From NCBI GenBank assembly GCA_017792445.1, contig CP051232.1, positions 2,702,001-2,766,000 of the forward strand: 64,000 bases of DNA, read 5' to 3'. Made by a program: the position numbers and the translations under genes. This document shows, one piece after another, positions 49,998-59,865 of this stretch. The notes below the pieces were generated by a model that was not told the origin of the DNA, made no database searches, and was given only the letters and a program-made list of their open reading frames with translations. Positions within the stretch are counted from its first letter, which is position 1. Each line of letters begins with the position of its first letter. The stretch is from Maritimibacter sp. (GTDB taxonomy: Bacteria; Pseudomonadota; Alphaproteobacteria; Rhodobacterales; Rhodobacteraceae).

Positions 49998-52100
49998 ATG
50001 CTCATGACACCTCTCCGTGCGCCCCGGCGTCCGGGCGCCGCCTCTGTTGGCGTTGCGCTTCTGCTGTCCTGCACCGCCCTGACGGTACCCTTCGCCGCCG
50101 CTGCGCAGGACGGCACCGACTACGAGAAGATCGGCACCGTCTATCTTGAAGGCGCGGACGACGACGCGACCTCTATCGTCGCTGGGGCGGAATCCAGCGG
50201 CACCAAGATGGAAACCGACGTTCTGGACAGCTCTGCCTCGGTTTCCGTGGTGACGCAGGCCGAAATCGAAAAGCGCAACGCCGAGAACCTGCAGGACATC
50301 CTTGCCTATACCTCCGGCGTGACGGTGGACGAATGGGGCGCCGACGACCGCTATGACGCCTACCGCATCCGCGGCTTCGACCAGCTGTCGATGGGGACCT
50401 TCCGCGATGGCCTGCCGGTGCGCGGCTTCGGCTGGACCTTCTCGCGCAGCGAACCCTACGCCTTCGACCGGGTCGAGGTGCTGAAAGGCTCGAACTCGGC
50501 CCTGTTCGGACTGAACGCGCCGGGTGGGCTGGTGAACCAGATCACCAAACGCCCGAAACCGTTCAAGTTCGGCGAGATCTACACCCGCGTCGGCCCCGAG
50601 CATTCCGAGATCGGCTTCGATTTCGGCGACAAGCTCGACGAGGCGGGCGTCTGGAGCTACCGCGTCACCGGCAAGGTGCAGGACAGCGCCTATTCCTACG
50701 ACTACTCGAACGACGACCGTGCCTACCTTGGCCTTGCGCTCAGCTACCGGCCCACGGCGGCGACGGAACTGACGTTCCTGCTGAACCATAACAAGCGGCA
50801 GGGCGTGCCCGGCACCGGCTTCCCCGAAGGCGCGGGCCTCGACATCGAGACCTTCCTTGGCGAGCCCGACTTCAACCGCGTGGACACCGAGGAAACCAAC
50901 GTCGGCCTCGCCTTCAGCCACAATTTCGGCAACGGTCTGACGTTCCGCTCGAACGCGCGGTATGCGCTGTTCGACATGACCTACGAGCAGGTCTACGGCG
51001 CGCAGATCGACTCGACCGCCAACCGTTCGTCCTTCGCGGTCTACAGCGACAGCGAGCAGTTCGCATGGGACAACCAGCTGCAATACGACGCCAGCTTCGG
51101 CACCGTCGACAGCCGCACGCTGCTTGGGCTTGAGTACAGCTATATCAAGGTGGACGAAGAGGCGCTGTACGGCACCGCCGACCCGATCGACATCTACGAC
51201 ATCGCCTATTGCGGCCGCTCCTGCGTGACGCTGGGCGACTACATCGACTGGGAACCGGAGCAGACCACCAAGTCCGTCTACCTGCAGGAAGAGCTGACCA
51301 TCGCCGACCGCTGGATCGCGACCTTCGGCGCGCGCTATGACGACGTCGACATCTCGGTCTACTACCCGGGCTCCGATACGACCGCCGAAAAGCAGTACCA
51401 CAGCGTGACCGGCCGCGCAGGCCTGACCTACAAGTTCAGCGACACCCTTTCGATCTACGGCAACTACTCGGAATCCTTCGAGCCGAACGTGTGGGATCTC
51501 ACCGAGGACGCCAAGGAAGGCACGCAGTACGAGGTCGGCGTCAAATATCGCCCCGAAGGCATGAACGCCCTGTTCACCGCCGCCGTCTTCGACCTGACCC
51601 AGACCAACGTGAACACCTACGTTTCGCCCACGGTCCAGCGCCAGATCGGCGAGATCGGCGTGCGCGGGCTGGAGGTTGAAGCCAAGATGGCGATGAACGA
51701 GCGGTCCAACGTGACCTTCGCCTACGCCTATTGGGATGCGGAAATCCGCGAGGACGGCGTGGCCGGCAACGAGGGCAACCGCCCCGCGCGCGTGCCCGAG
51801 CACATCGCCTCGATCTGGGCCGACTACACCATTCCGGGCGAGGGACGCCGGGGCGACATCACGCTGGGCGGCGGCATCCGTTATGTCGGCATGACCTACG
51901 GCGACGACGCCAACACGGTCGAGGTTCCGTCCTACACGCTGGTCGACGCTGCGATTTCCTACGCGCTGGCCGAGAACATGGACCTGTCCCTGAACGTCTC
52001 GAACGTCTTCGACCGCGAGTACGTGACGACCAACTACTACGGCACCGAGTACTACGGCGACGGACGCACCATCAGCGCCGCGCTGAAATACAGCTGGTGA
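49998..52100 (+). CDS. TonB-dependent siderophore receptor
   Basis: 700 residues. After a signal peptide ending ...FAAAAQD comes the plug domain (SVSVVTQAEIEKRNAENLQD, AYRIRGFDQ, VEVLKGSNSALFG, GGLVNQITKRP). The rest is a 22-strand barrel ending in an aromatic residue (ALKYSW). It imports ferric siderophore across the outer membrane using TonB energy; the FhuA/FpvA-like layout suggests a hydroxamate or mixed siderophore. The TonB box may be the segment near GTVYLEG. GGAAGAA precedes the ATG. Confidence 0.93.
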   Translation: MLMTPLRAPRRPGAASVGVALLLSCTALTVPFAAAAQDGTDYEKIGTVYLEGADDDATSIVAGAESSGTKMETDVLDSSASVSVVTQAEIEKRNAENLQDILAYTSGVTVDEWGADDRYDAYRIRGFDQLSMGTFRDGLPVRGFGWTFSRSEPYAFDRVEVLKGSNSALFGLNAPGGLVNQITKRPKPFKFGEIYTRVGPEHSEIGFDFGDKLDEAGVWSYRVTGKVQDSAYSYDYSNDDRAYLGLALSYRPTAATELTFLLNHNKRQGVPGTGFPEGAGLDIETFLGEPDFNRVDTEETNVGLAFSHNFGNGLTFRSNARYALFDMTYEQVYGAQIDSTANRSSFAVYSDSEQFAWDNQLQYDASFGTVDSRTLLGLEYSYIKVDEEALYGTADPIDIYDIAYCGRSCVTLGDYIDWEPEQTTKSVYLQEELTIADRWIATFGARYDDVDISVYYPGSDTTAEKQYHSVTGRAGLTYKFSDTLSIYGNYSESFEPNVWDLTEDAKEGTQYEVGVKYRPEGMNALFTAAVFDLTQTNVNTYVSPTVQRQIGEIGVRGLEVEAKMAMNERSNVTFAYAYWDAEIREDGVAGNEGNRPARVPEHIASIWADYTIPGEGRRGDITLGGGIRYVGMTYGDDANTVEVPSYTLVDAAISYALAENMDLSLNVSNVFDREYVTTNYYGTEYYGDGRTISAALKYSW

Positions 52101-52192
52101 CACGCACAGGCGGTCCGCCTGTTGCGGGCCGCACACCGCTACGCCGTCCCCTTTTTGCGAAGGGGGCGGTCCTTCGTTCGGGAGATACCGAC

Positions 52193-53212
52193 ATGACCCT
52201 GACCAGACCGCCCCGCCAACCGCTGCTGTCCCGCCGCGGTTTTCTTGCCGCCGGAACCGCCGCGCTGGCCGCGCCCGCCGTCCGGGCGCAGGGCAGCGAG
52301 TTGCGCTTCACCCACGCCTTCGGCGAGACGGTGCTGCCGCGCCCGGCCGAGCGGATCGTCTCGCTGGGCTACAACACGCAGGACACCGTGCTGGCTTTCG
52401 GCGTCGCGCCGGTCGGCATCCGTTACTGGTACGGCGACTATCCCCACGGCGTCTGGCCATGGGCGCAGAAGCAGCTGGGCGACGCGGAACCGGCGCTGAT
52501 CACCGGCGAGGTCTCGATGGAGACGGTCGCCAGTCTGAACCCCGACCTGATCTTTGCCTCGGGCTCTGGCATCTCGGAAGCCGAATACGCGCTGCTGTCA
52601 CAGATCGCCCCGGTGCTGATGCAGGGCGCGGAATACTCGACCTACGGCGCGCCGTGGCATGCCGAAACGCGCACCATCGGCCGCGCGCTGGGCATGGAGG
52701 ACCGTGCCGAGGAACTGGTGACCGGCGTAGAGGACGCATTCGCCGACGTTCGCGGGCGGCACCCCGACTGGGAGGGCCGAACCGCCGTGGCGGCGTGGCA
52801 CGACGGCGGCCAGACCGGCGCCTTCATGGCCGAGGACACCCGCGCGCGGTTCCTGTCGCAGATGGGCTTCGTTCCGACCGAGGGGCTGAAGGCGATGACC
52901 GCCATCGACGGTTTCTATACCACCCTGTCGCCCGAGGATCTGACGCCGATCGACGCCGATCTGCTGATCTGGATTTCCAGCGACGACCGCGCCCCCGACA
53001 TCGCCAATCTCGCGATGCGCCGGACGCTGAACGCATGGGCCGAGGGCCGCGAGGTGTTTGCCGACGAACTGCTTGGCGGCGCGCTGTCCTTCGGTTCGGT
53101 CCTGTCGCTGCCCTATGCGCTGGCCGAGATGGAAGCGCCCATCGCGCTGGCGATGGACGGCGACCCCTCGACCGTCGTTCCCTCGTCGGAAAAGGCCGGT
53201 CTGCTGCCTTGA
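52193..53212 (+). CDS. Iron-siderophore ABC transporter substrate-binding protein
   Basis: 339 residues. A twin-arginine signal (LSRRGFLAAGTAALAAPAV) exports it, and the mature part is a type III periplasmic binding fold (RIVSLGYNTQDTVLAFGV, LNPDLIFASGSGISEAEY). It hands ferric siderophore from the receptor to the permeases. GGGAGA precedes the ATG. The next gene starts at a TTG that overlaps its stop. Confidence 0.9.
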   Translation: MTLTRPPRQPLLSRRGFLAAGTAALAAPAVRAQGSELRFTHAFGETVLPRPAERIVSLGYNTQDTVLAFGVAPVGIRYWYGDYPHGVWPWAQKQLGDAEPALITGEVSMETVASLNPDLIFASGSGISEAEYALLSQIAPVLMQGAEYSTYGAPWHAETRTIGRALGMEDRAEELVTGVEDAFADVRGRHPDWEGRTAVAAWHDGGQTGAFMAEDTRARFLSQMGFVPTEGLKAMTAIDGFYTTLSPEDLTPIDADLLIWISSDDRAPDIANLAMRRTLNAWAEGREVFADELLGGALSFGSVLSLPYALAEMEAPIALAMDGDPSTVVPSSEKAGLLP

Positions 53213-54195
53213 GCAAGTTCCTCTGGATCGCCTGCCTGCTTTTGCTGGTGGTCGTGGGCTCGCTGACCATCGGCGTCCGCAGCCTCGACCCCGCGGCCTA
53301 CTGGCAGGCGCTCACCGCCTACGATCCGCGCGATCCGGCGCATGTGACGCTGATGGCGATCCGCATCCCGCGCCTTGTGGCCGGGCTGATCGCGGGCGCG
53401 GCGCTGGGGGTGGCGGGCACGGTAATGCAGGCGGTCACCCGCAACCCGCTGGCCGATCCGGGCATCCTTGGCGTCAACGCGGGCGCCGCCTTCGCGCTGC
53501 TGGTGGGCACCACCCTGCTGGGCCGCGCCGACGAGGCCATCGTCGCGCTGCTGACCTTTCCCGGAGCGGCAATCGCCTCGGCCATCGTCTTCGCGCTGGG
53601 CGGCGGGCTGAGGGGCGACGTCGGGCCGGTGCGGCTGACGCTGGCGGGGGCGGCGCTGAACGCGCTGCTTCTGTCGCTGGTGACGGCCATCGTGCTGGTG
53701 CGTCAGGACTCGCTGGACGTATTCCGGTTCTGGGTCGCGGGCTCGCTGACGCAGGCGACAACGCGCCCGCTGGCCGAAATGGCGGGCGTCGCGGCGCTGG
53801 GCACCGGCTTTGCCCTGCTGATCGCCCCGAGGATCGAGGCGCTGTCGCTGGGCACGGCCCTGTCGCGCGGGCTGGGCACCCGCCCCGGTCGGGTGCAGGC
53901 GGGCGCGCTGGTCGTGGTCACGCTCACCACCGGGGCGGCGGTTGCCGTTGCGGGGCCAATCGCGTTTCTCGGCCTGATGGTGCCGCCGCTGGCACGGCTG
54001 GTCGCGGGCCACAACCTGCGCGGCGAACTGGTCGTGTCGGCGATGCTTGGCGCGACGATCCTGATCTTCGCCGACACGCTTGGCCGCCTGCTGCTGGCGC
54101 CGTCCGAGATCCGCGCCGGCATCATGACCGCGCTGATCGGCGGCCCGGTGTTCCTGTGGATCGCGCGGCGCGTGCGGCCGGGAGCCTCGGCATGA
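53209..54195 (+). CDS. FecCD-family siderophore ABC permease 1
   Basis: 328 residues starting at TTG (53209), whose last two bases are the first two of the upstream TGA. It has about nine to ten hydrophobic segments. Family markers are RIPRLVAGLIAGAALGVAG, NPLADPGILGVNAGAAFA and GPIAFLGLMVPPLARLV, followed by GAxxLIxADTLGR. It forms a heterodimer with the next permease. Co-translation with the binding protein is likely. Confidence 0.9.
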   Translation: MSKFLWIACLLLLVVVGSLTIGVRSLDPAAYWQALTAYDPRDPAHVTLMAIRIPRLVAGLIAGAALGVAGTVMQAVTRNPLADPGILGVNAGAAFALLVGTTLLGRADEAIVALLTFPGAAIASAIVFALGGGLRGDVGPVRLTLAGAALNALLLSLVTAIVLVRQDSLDVFRFWVAGSLTQATTRPLAEMAGVAALGTGFALLIAPRIEALSLGTALSRGLGTRPGRVQAGALVVVTLTTGAAVAVAGPIAFLGLMVPPLARLVAGHNLRGELVVSAMLGATILIFADTLGRLLLAPSEIRAGIMTALIGGPVFLWIARRVRPGASA

Positions 54196-55169
54196 TCCGC
54201 CGAAGCGTCCTTCCCGCGTTGCTGCTGGCGGCTGTGGTCGCCTCGCTGCTGATCGGACAGGTGCCCATGTCGCTTGCGATGCTGTGGCAGGGGTTGGTGA
54301 CGGGCGAGGGACCGGGCGCGCTGATCCTCGACACGATCCGGGGGCCGCGCGTGCTGACCGCCATCGGAGCGGGGGCGGTGCTGGGCCTGTCGGGCGTCAT
54401 CTTCCAGACGCTGTTCCGCAATCCGCTCGCCGCGCCGGACGTCATGGGCTTCACCTCGGGCGCGGGGCTTGCCATCGTCGGCGCCATCGCCTTCGGCCTG
54501 ACCGTCCCGATGCCGCTGGTCGCGGCGGCGGGCGGGCTGGCGGCGGCGGTTTTGGTCGCCGCGCTCGCGTGGCGCAGGGGGCACCGGACGCCGCCGCTGA
54601 CGCTGATCCTCGTGGGCCTTGGCGTCGGCTTCTTCACCTCGGCGCTGTCGACCTTCCTGATGACGCTGCTTCCGTACTCCGAAGCGGCAGAGGCGCAGCG
54701 CTGGCTGACCGGCTCGCTTGCCGCGCGGGACTGGACCCACGTCGCACAGGTCTGGGGGATCGGCGTGGTGCTGGTCGCGGCGGCGCTGGCGCAGGCGGGG
54801 CGGCTGGAGGTGCTGGAACTGGGCCACGACCTTGCCGCCGGTCTGGGCATCCGGGTGGAACGCGCGCGCTGGGCGCTGTCGGCCACCGGTGTCCTGCTGG
54901 CCGCGGCGGGCGTCGCGGTGGCGGGGCCGGTGCCCTTCGTGGCGCTGATGTCCGGCCCGCTTGGCGTGCGCGTCACCGGCGCCACCGGCGTCGCGGCGCG
55001 GATGCTGTCGGGGGCCGGGGCAGGGGCGCTGGTGCTGCTGCTGGCCGACCTCGCGGCGCGGGCGGCGCTGCCGGGCATACAGCTTCCGGCGGGCGTGATG
55101 ACCGGCATCCTCGGCGCGCCCTACCTGCTGTGGCGCCTCTCGCGCGAGATGGAAAGGGGCAAGCTATGA
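54192..55169 (+). CDS. FecCD-family siderophore ABC permease 2
   Basis: 325 residues. The same family strings are present in variant form (RGPRVLTAIGAGAVLGLSG, NPLAAPDVMGFTSGAGLA, GPVPFVALMSGPLGVRV). The gene overlaps the first permease by 4 nt and the ATPase by 4 nt. Two distinct permeases, rather than a homodimer, is the FepD/FepG arrangement. Confidence 0.9.
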   Translation: MIRRSVLPALLLAAVVASLLIGQVPMSLAMLWQGLVTGEGPGALILDTIRGPRVLTAIGAGAVLGLSGVIFQTLFRNPLAAPDVMGFTSGAGLAIVGAIAFGLTVPMPLVAAAGGLAAAVLVAALAWRRGHRTPPLTLILVGLGVGFFTSALSTFLMTLLPYSEAAEAQRWLTGSLAARDWTHVAQVWGIGVVLVAAALAQAGRLEVLELGHDLAAGLGIRVERARWALSATGVLLAAAGVAVAGPVPFVALMSGPLGVRVTGATGVAARMLSGAGAGALVLLLADLAARAALPGIQLPAGVMTGILGAPYLLWRLSREMERGKL

Positions 55170-55936
55170 GCCTGAAGACCGAACGCCTGACGCTGGGCTA
55201 CGGCGACCGCCGGGTGATCGAGGCGCTGGACCTCGAGATCGAGGCGGGCCGGATGACCGCGATCCTGGGCCCCAACGGATGTGGCAAGTCCACGCTGCTG
55301 CGCGCGCTGGCGCGACTGGCCGCGCCGATGGCGGGCCGGGTGACGCTGGACGGCGACGACATCCACGCGACCAACACCCGTGCATTGGCCCGGCGCATGG
55401 CGATCCTGCCGCAGGACCCGCTGGCCCCCGACGGCGTCAGCGTCGGCGACCTTGTCCGCCGGGGCCGCACGCCGTGGCGCGGCTTCCTCAGCCCGTGGAG
55501 CGATGCCGACGCCCGGGCCTGCGCCGACGCGTTGGCCGCCGTCGCGATGACCGACCTTGCCGAGCGCACGCTGAACGAGCTGTCCGGCGGTCAGCGGCAG
55601 CGCGCATGGCTGGCGCTGGTGCTGGCGCAGGACACGCCGCTGCTGCTGCTGGACGAACCGACCACCTTCCTCGACCTCGTACACCAGCTGGACCTTCTGT
55701 CGCTGTTGCGCAAACGCAACCTTGAAACGGGCCAAACGGTCGTCAGCGTGTTGCACGACCTGAACCTTGCGGCACGTTTCTCGGATGCGCTTGTCCTGCT
55801 CGGGCGCAGCGGTATTGTCGCCACCGGCGCCCCCGAGGCCGTCCTGACCTCCGATAACCTCAAGGCCGCGTTCGGCCTGTCCGCACGGGTCGACCCGGAC
55901 CCTGTGACCGGCAAACCCATGGTAATTCCCTTATGA
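55166..55936 (+). CDS. Siderophore ABC transporter ATP-binding protein (FepC-like)
   Basis: 256 residues. Walker A is GPNGCGKST, the Q-loop is ILPQDPLAPDGVSV, signature LSGGQRQRAWLALVLAQ and Walker B LLLLDEPTTFLDLVHQ, with the switch VLHDLNLAARFSD. All are standard for FepC/FhuC. It overlaps both neighbours by 4 nt, so receptor-to-reductase genes form one tightly coupled operon. Confidence 0.93.
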   Translation: MSLKTERLTLGYGDRRVIEALDLEIEAGRMTAILGPNGCGKSTLLRALARLAAPMAGRVTLDGDDIHATNTRALARRMAILPQDPLAPDGVSVGDLVRRGRTPWRGFLSPWSDADARACADALAAVAMTDLAERTLNELSGGQRQRAWLALVLAQDTPLLLLDEPTTFLDLVHQLDLLSLLRKRNLETGQTVVSVLHDLNLAARFSDALVLLGRSGIVATGAPEAVLTSDNLKAAFGLSARVDPDPVTGKPMVIPL

Positions 55937-56979
55937 CCTCAACCGCTTCCGCCCCGCTGACCGAGATCACCGCAGCGCGCTACGAAGGCGCGATCCCCGA
56001 TGGTCTGCTGGATCACATCGAAAGCCACGTCGCTGAATTCGGCGCGCCCTGCGAACGGCATGACGACGGCATCACCGTGACCTATCCGATGTCCACCGTC
56101 CGCCTGTGGGTCGGCGAGGACTGGATGGATGTCGAGGTCGCTGCGCCGACCACGCTGTTCGCCTACCAGATGCGCGAAAGCGTGGCCTACCTTCTGGATC
56201 ACGTGTTCCCCGAGTCCGCCTCGATGACGTGGCACGGGGCCGAGGTCACGCAGAAGACGCCGCCGAACTTCCACTTTGCCACCGTGCGCGGGGTGACGCG
56301 CCTGTCGCCGAATTTCCTGCGGCTCGAGATGGCCTGCGACGGCGTCGCGATGCTGCTGGAAGGCGGTATGCACTTCTCGCTGCTGCTGCCGCCCGAAGGC
56401 CGCCCTGCGGTGTGGCCCCGCATCGGTGAGAAGGGCCGCACCGTCTGGCCCGAGGGCGAGGACGAACTGCACCGCGCCGCCTATACCTTCGTGACGCTCG
56501 ATCCCGAGGCCGGAACGTTCACCTTCGACGTCTACGAACACGACGGCGGACGGACGACCGAATGGGCGCGCGCCGCCCAGCCCGGCACACGCGTCGCGGT
56601 GATGGGGCCGGGGGGCGGCCGCCAGCCCGAAGGCGACCACATCGTGCTGGCGGGCGACGAGACGGCGCTTCCCGCGATCCGCAGCATCCTTGCCTTTTCC
56701 GCCCCCGACCGCATCGGCACCGTGCTGGTGGAGCTGGGCGACGAAGCCGACATCTGCGACCTGCCGCGCCCGCAAGGCGTGTCGGTCACGTGGCTGATCC
56801 GGTCGAAAGGACAGGACCTGTGGCAAGCGCTTTCGGCGCTGCCGCCACGCCCGACCGAGGGGCTGTATGTCTGGGTCGCGACCGAGCAGAAGGTGGTCCG
56901 CCGCGCCAAGACGCATTTCGTCGACGCGTGGAAATTGCCCAAGTCGCAGGCCTATTTCAGCGCCTATTGGATCGCCTGA
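55933..56979 (+). CDS. Siderophore-interacting FAD reductase with N-terminal DUF2218
   Basis: 348 residues, a fusion. Residues ~15-110 resemble DUF2218 (LDHIESHVAEFGAPCERHDDG). The rest is a siderophore-interacting protein: the FAD-binding barrel (FHFATVRGVTRLSPNFLRLE) and the NAD(P)H domain (HIVLAGDETALPAIRSIL), ending in VDAWKLPKSQAYFSAYW. It releases iron in the cytosol by reducing the ferric siderophore. It closes the uptake operon. Confidence 0.9.
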   Translation: MTSTASAPLTEITAARYEGAIPDGLLDHIESHVAEFGAPCERHDDGITVTYPMSTVRLWVGEDWMDVEVAAPTTLFAYQMRESVAYLLDHVFPESASMTWHGAEVTQKTPPNFHFATVRGVTRLSPNFLRLEMACDGVAMLLEGGMHFSLLLPPEGRPAVWPRIGEKGRTVWPEGEDELHRAAYTFVTLDPEAGTFTFDVYEHDGGRTTEWARAAQPGTRVAVMGPGGGRQPEGDHIVLAGDETALPAIRSILAFSAPDRIGTVLVELGDEADICDLPRPQGVSVTWLIRSKGQDLWQALSALPPRPTEGLYVWVATEQKVVRRAKTHFVDAWKLPKSQAYFSAYWIA

Positions 56980-57066
56980 ACGCTTGTTCAGTAGTGGTGG
57001 CCGGCCTTGGTCGGCAGCGGCGTCCGAATGGTCGGCGCCGGTTTCGGTTTCGGGTTTGTTATTGGC

Positions 57067-57843
57067 CTATTGGCAGGTGTGCCCGCCGTCGATCACAAGG
57101 CTTGCGCCGGTCATGAACCGCGACGCGTCCGAGGCAAGGTAGACGGCCAGCGCCCCCAGATCCTTCGGCGTGCCCCATGTCCCCATCGGGATATCGGCGA
57201 TCAGTCCGTCGATGATCTCGGGCTTCACCTCTTTCCAGTGTTCGTTCTGTTCGGTGCCGAACAGGCCCGGGCAGATCGCGTTCGCGGTGATGCCGTACTT
57301 GGCCCAGTCGACGGCGAGCGTGCGGGTGAACTGCTGCACGGCGGCCTTGGCGGTCTCATAGTGCCGCCCGCCGATACCGCGCCCGGCGATCATCGCGTTG
57401 ATCGATGCGATATTGATGATCCGCCCGCCCTTGCCGGCCTCGATCATCGCCTTGCCCAGAATGCGCGAGCAGACGTAGGTCGAGGTCAGGTTCAGGTCCA
57501 TGTACTTGCGCCAAGTCTCGAGATCGAGATCCTCGGTCTGCACGTTCACGAACCGGCCGCCGACGTTGTTCAGCAGAATGTCGAACCCGCCGATTTCAGC
57601 CACGGCCTTGTTGCAGACGTCCTCGCACTGGCCGATGTCGCCAAGATCGGCCTCCAGCGTCCACGCGGTGCGGCCCAAGGCGCGGATATCCTCGGCGGTC
57701 TTCTGAAGCGAGTCGGACGGGCGTGCCACAAGCGCGATGTCCACGCCGCCCTCTGCCAGCGCCAATGCCATTTCGCGGCCCAGCCCGCGGCTTCCGCCGG
57801 TAATGAACGCGCGCTTGCCGGACAGATCGAAACAATAACTCAT
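57067..57843 (-). CDS. Short-chain dehydrogenase/reductase
   Basis: 258 residues of the classical SDR fold. The cofactor loop is ITGGSRGLGREMALAL (TGxxxGxG), the NNVG motif (LLNNVGG) supports the fold, the catalytic Tyr-x-x-x-Lys is YETAKAA, and the C terminus is SLVIDGGHT. The serine partner lies in IINIASINAM. GGGGGTCCG precedes the ATG. It faces away from an RpiR-type regulator, which probably controls it. The substrate is likely a sugar or polyol (inference). Confidence 0.88.
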   Translation of the reverse strand: MSYCFDLSGKRAFITGGSRGLGREMALALAEGGVDIALVARPSDSLQKTAEDIRALGRTAWTLEADLGDIGQCEDVCNKAVAEIGGFDILLNNVGGRFVNVQTEDLDLETWRKYMDLNLTSTYVCSRILGKAMIEAGKGGRIINIASINAMIAGRGIGGRHYETAKAAVQQFTRTLAVDWAKYGITANAICPGLFGTEQNEHWKEVKPEIIDGLIADIPMGTWGTPKDLGALAVYLASDASRFMTGASLVIDGGHTCQ

Positions 57844-58163
57844 CGGACCCCCATGTCGGTCGTTGGCGCAGCGCCCCTCGGGGCCTGCGCGGTATGTCGT
57901 GCGGATCGCGCCGCGGTTCATTCTCGGCGGATGTCGCCGCCCGAGTGCGGGGAAGGCGAGGCTGCCGGCGACCTTCCGGAACGCCCGAACTTTCGTCAGG
58001 CAAACTCTGTAATTCAGCTACATGCCTGTCAAGAGATTCCGATGTACCAGAAAATTTGCAATTATTCAGATGCTTAAGAACGCATAATTTGTGTAGTTTT
58101 CCAAGATGCTTGACCGGCTGGTCAGGCTCAGCAACGATGCAAAGCACCATTTGGGAGCACTGT
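57844..58163. other. Divergent promoter region, SDR / RpiR regulator
   Basis: 320 bp, with an A/T-rich centre near 58010-58110. GACCGGCTGGTC (58114-58125) and TGTAATTCAGCTACA (58009-58023) are small inverted repeats that could bind the RpiR protein. No gene is seen. Confidence 0.45.
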
Positions 58164-59096
58164 ATGGCCGGTATTCCTTCTTCCGGAGAAGCGCAGGCAA
58201 AACGCGGGCAGGTCACCGATATCCTCGGCAGGATCAAGGACCGGCTCGACGACCTGAGTTTGGCGGAAAGGAAGGTGGGCGTCGCGGTGTTGTCCGATGT
58301 GCGGCAGGCCGTCGACGAAAGCATTGCCAGCCTCGCCGGGCGGGCCGGGGTCAGCGAACCGACGGTGACCCGTTTCTGCCGCGCCATCGGGTGTCGCGGG
58401 GTTCGCGACTTCAAGCTGAAGCTGGCGCAAAGCCTTGCCGTTGGTGAGCTTTATCTCGACGCCGACCAAGGCGACGAACCGGCGACGCAGGACGAAAGCC
58501 TGCCCGCCTTCTGGACCCCGATCCTCGTCGATGCGCACGGTGCGTTGCGCGAGGTGGAGCGTCGGATTTCCCCCGCCTCGATCCAGTCCGCGGCGGACGC
58601 CATCGCGAGTGCGCGTCAGGTGATGACCTTCGGGCTTGGCGGCAGCGCGGCGACGCTGGCGGAAGAGGCGCAGTACCGGCTGTTTCGCTACGGCGTTCGG
58701 GTTTCGTGCTGTCAGGACCCTTACGTGATGCGGATGACCGCCGCCACGCTGGGGCCAGAGGACGTGGTGCTTGCCATCTCCGCCTCGGGCCGGACCGAGG
58801 AATTGGTCGAGGCCGTCGAGCTTGCTCGCGACTACGGCGCCACGACCATCGCCATCACCGCCGTCGGAAGCCCGCTGGCTGAGGCTGCGGATCACGCGCT
58901 GACTGTCGCCATTGCCGAGACGCGGGATACGCTGACCCCCACCTCGGTGCGCTTCGCCTTTCTCGCGGTGATCGACCTGTTGTCGGCGGCCACCGGCTAT
59001 ACGCTTGGGCCGAAAGCGCGCGAAAGCCTGCGGCGGATCAAGTATACGATCGTCCGGCGGCGTGGCGGCGGCACGATGGAGCCCTTGGGAGACTGA
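58164..59096 (+). CDS. RpiR/MurR-family transcriptional regulator
   Basis: 310 residues. An N-terminal helix-turn-helix (SIASLAGRAGVSEPTVTRFC) is followed by a SIS sugar-phosphate-binding domain (VMTFGLGGSAATLAEEAQ, DVVLAISASGRTEELVEAV). Such proteins sense phosphosugars and control nearby catabolic genes. The start at 58164 has GGGAG upstream. Divergent orientation from the SDR gene suggests control of it. Confidence 0.9.
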   Translation: MAGIPSSGEAQAKRGQVTDILGRIKDRLDDLSLAERKVGVAVLSDVRQAVDESIASLAGRAGVSEPTVTRFCRAIGCRGVRDFKLKLAQSLAVGELYLDADQGDEPATQDESLPAFWTPILVDAHGALREVERRISPASIQSAADAIASARQVMTFGLGGSAATLAEEAQYRLFRYGVRVSCCQDPYVMRMTAATLGPEDVVLAISASGRTEELVEAVELARDYGATTIAITAVGSPLAEAADHALTVAIAETRDTLTPTSVRFAFLAVIDLLSAATGYTLGPKARESLRRIKYTIVRRRGGGTMEPLGD

Positions 59097-59172
59097 CGCG
59101 TCTTCGGGGTTCTGACCGGTCCAAACAGGGAAAACCGCGCGGGACAGGTGCGTTTTTCCTTGAGAGCTGAAA

Positions 59173-59190
59173 CATGAATCAGTATTCATG
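59173..59190. promoter_or_regulatory. Palindromic operator, probable TetR autoregulation site
   Basis: CATGAATCAGTATTCATG: perfect 7-bp arms with a 4-bp centre, ending 4 bp before the TetR start codon. The TGAATnnnnATTCA core resembles sites of TetR-type regulators of fatty-acid genes. Binding would block translation or transcription initiation of its own gene. Confidence 0.7.
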
Positions 59191-59194
59191 ATCC

Positions 59195-59785
59195 ATGTCG
59201 GGACCCAGCGCACCCAAGACCAAGCGAGGCGCCGCGCGGCGCGAGGCGCTTTTGCGCGCGGCAGAGGCCGTGATCGGCGAGCAGGGCTTCGCCGCCTCGT
59301 CCATCGCAGACATCACCCGCCGGGCCGAAACCGCGCTGGGAACCTTCTACATCTACTTCTCCAGCAAGGAAGAGGTGTTCCGCGAGCTGGTGCTGGAAAT
59401 GGGCCGCCTGACCCGTGGCGGCGTCACGCAGGCGGTGCAGGGGGCGTCGAACCGGCTGGAGGCCGAGAAGGCCGGTCTGCGCGCCTTCCTCCAGTTCGCC
59501 GCCGACCGCCCGGCGCTGTACCGCATCGTCGAGGAAGCGCGCTTTATCGACCCCGAGGTCTATCGCGCGTATTACGACAGCTTCGGAAAGGCCTATGCCG
59601 CACAGCTGAAGCGCGCACAGGAGAAAGGCGAGATCGGCCCCGGCGACCCCGAAGTCCGCGCCTGGGCGCTGATGGGCATGGCGATCAAGCTGGGCGAACG
59701 CTTTGTCCTGTGGGAAGAAAAACCCGACATCGACCACGTGGTCGAGGACGCCTTCGCGATGATCCGGGATGGGCTTGCTCCTTGA
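59195..59785 (+). CDS. TetR-family transcriptional regulator
   Basis: 196 residues. The N-terminal DNA-binding domain (ALLRAAEAVIGEQGFAASS, TALGTFYIYFSSKEEVFREL) is typical of TetR proteins of lipid and aromatic-acid metabolism. The palindrome just upstream and the acyl-CoA synthetase 80 bp downstream identify the probable regulon. An acyl-CoA or aromatic-CoA ligand is likely (inference). Confidence 0.9.
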   Translation: MSGPSAPKTKRGAARREALLRAAEAVIGEQGFAASSIADITRRAETALGTFYIYFSSKEEVFRELVLEMGRLTRGGVTQAVQGASNRLEAEKAGLRAFLQFAADRPALYRIVEEARFIDPEVYRAYYDSFGKAYAAQLKRAQEKGEIGPGDPEVRAWALMGMAIKLGERFVLWEEKPDIDHVVEDAFAMIRDGLAP

Positions 59786-59865
59786 TTGCTCCCTGACTGG
59801 CCCCTGAAACGCCGTTGCGGCACTTCATGCGTGCCCCATGGACCGGTTAACAGAATCGCTCGAAT

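Noticed and set aside
49887-52136. 749-codon open frame on the minus strand
   Set aside because: It is the antisense shadow of the TonB receptor gene; valine/glycine-rich with no motif, and the plus-strand protein has a signal peptide, plug and barrel.
53058-54191. 5' extension of the FecCD permease 2 frame
   Set aside because: The extra 378 codons overlap the binding protein and first permease in another frame; the ATG at 54192 with a 4-nt overlap is the real start.
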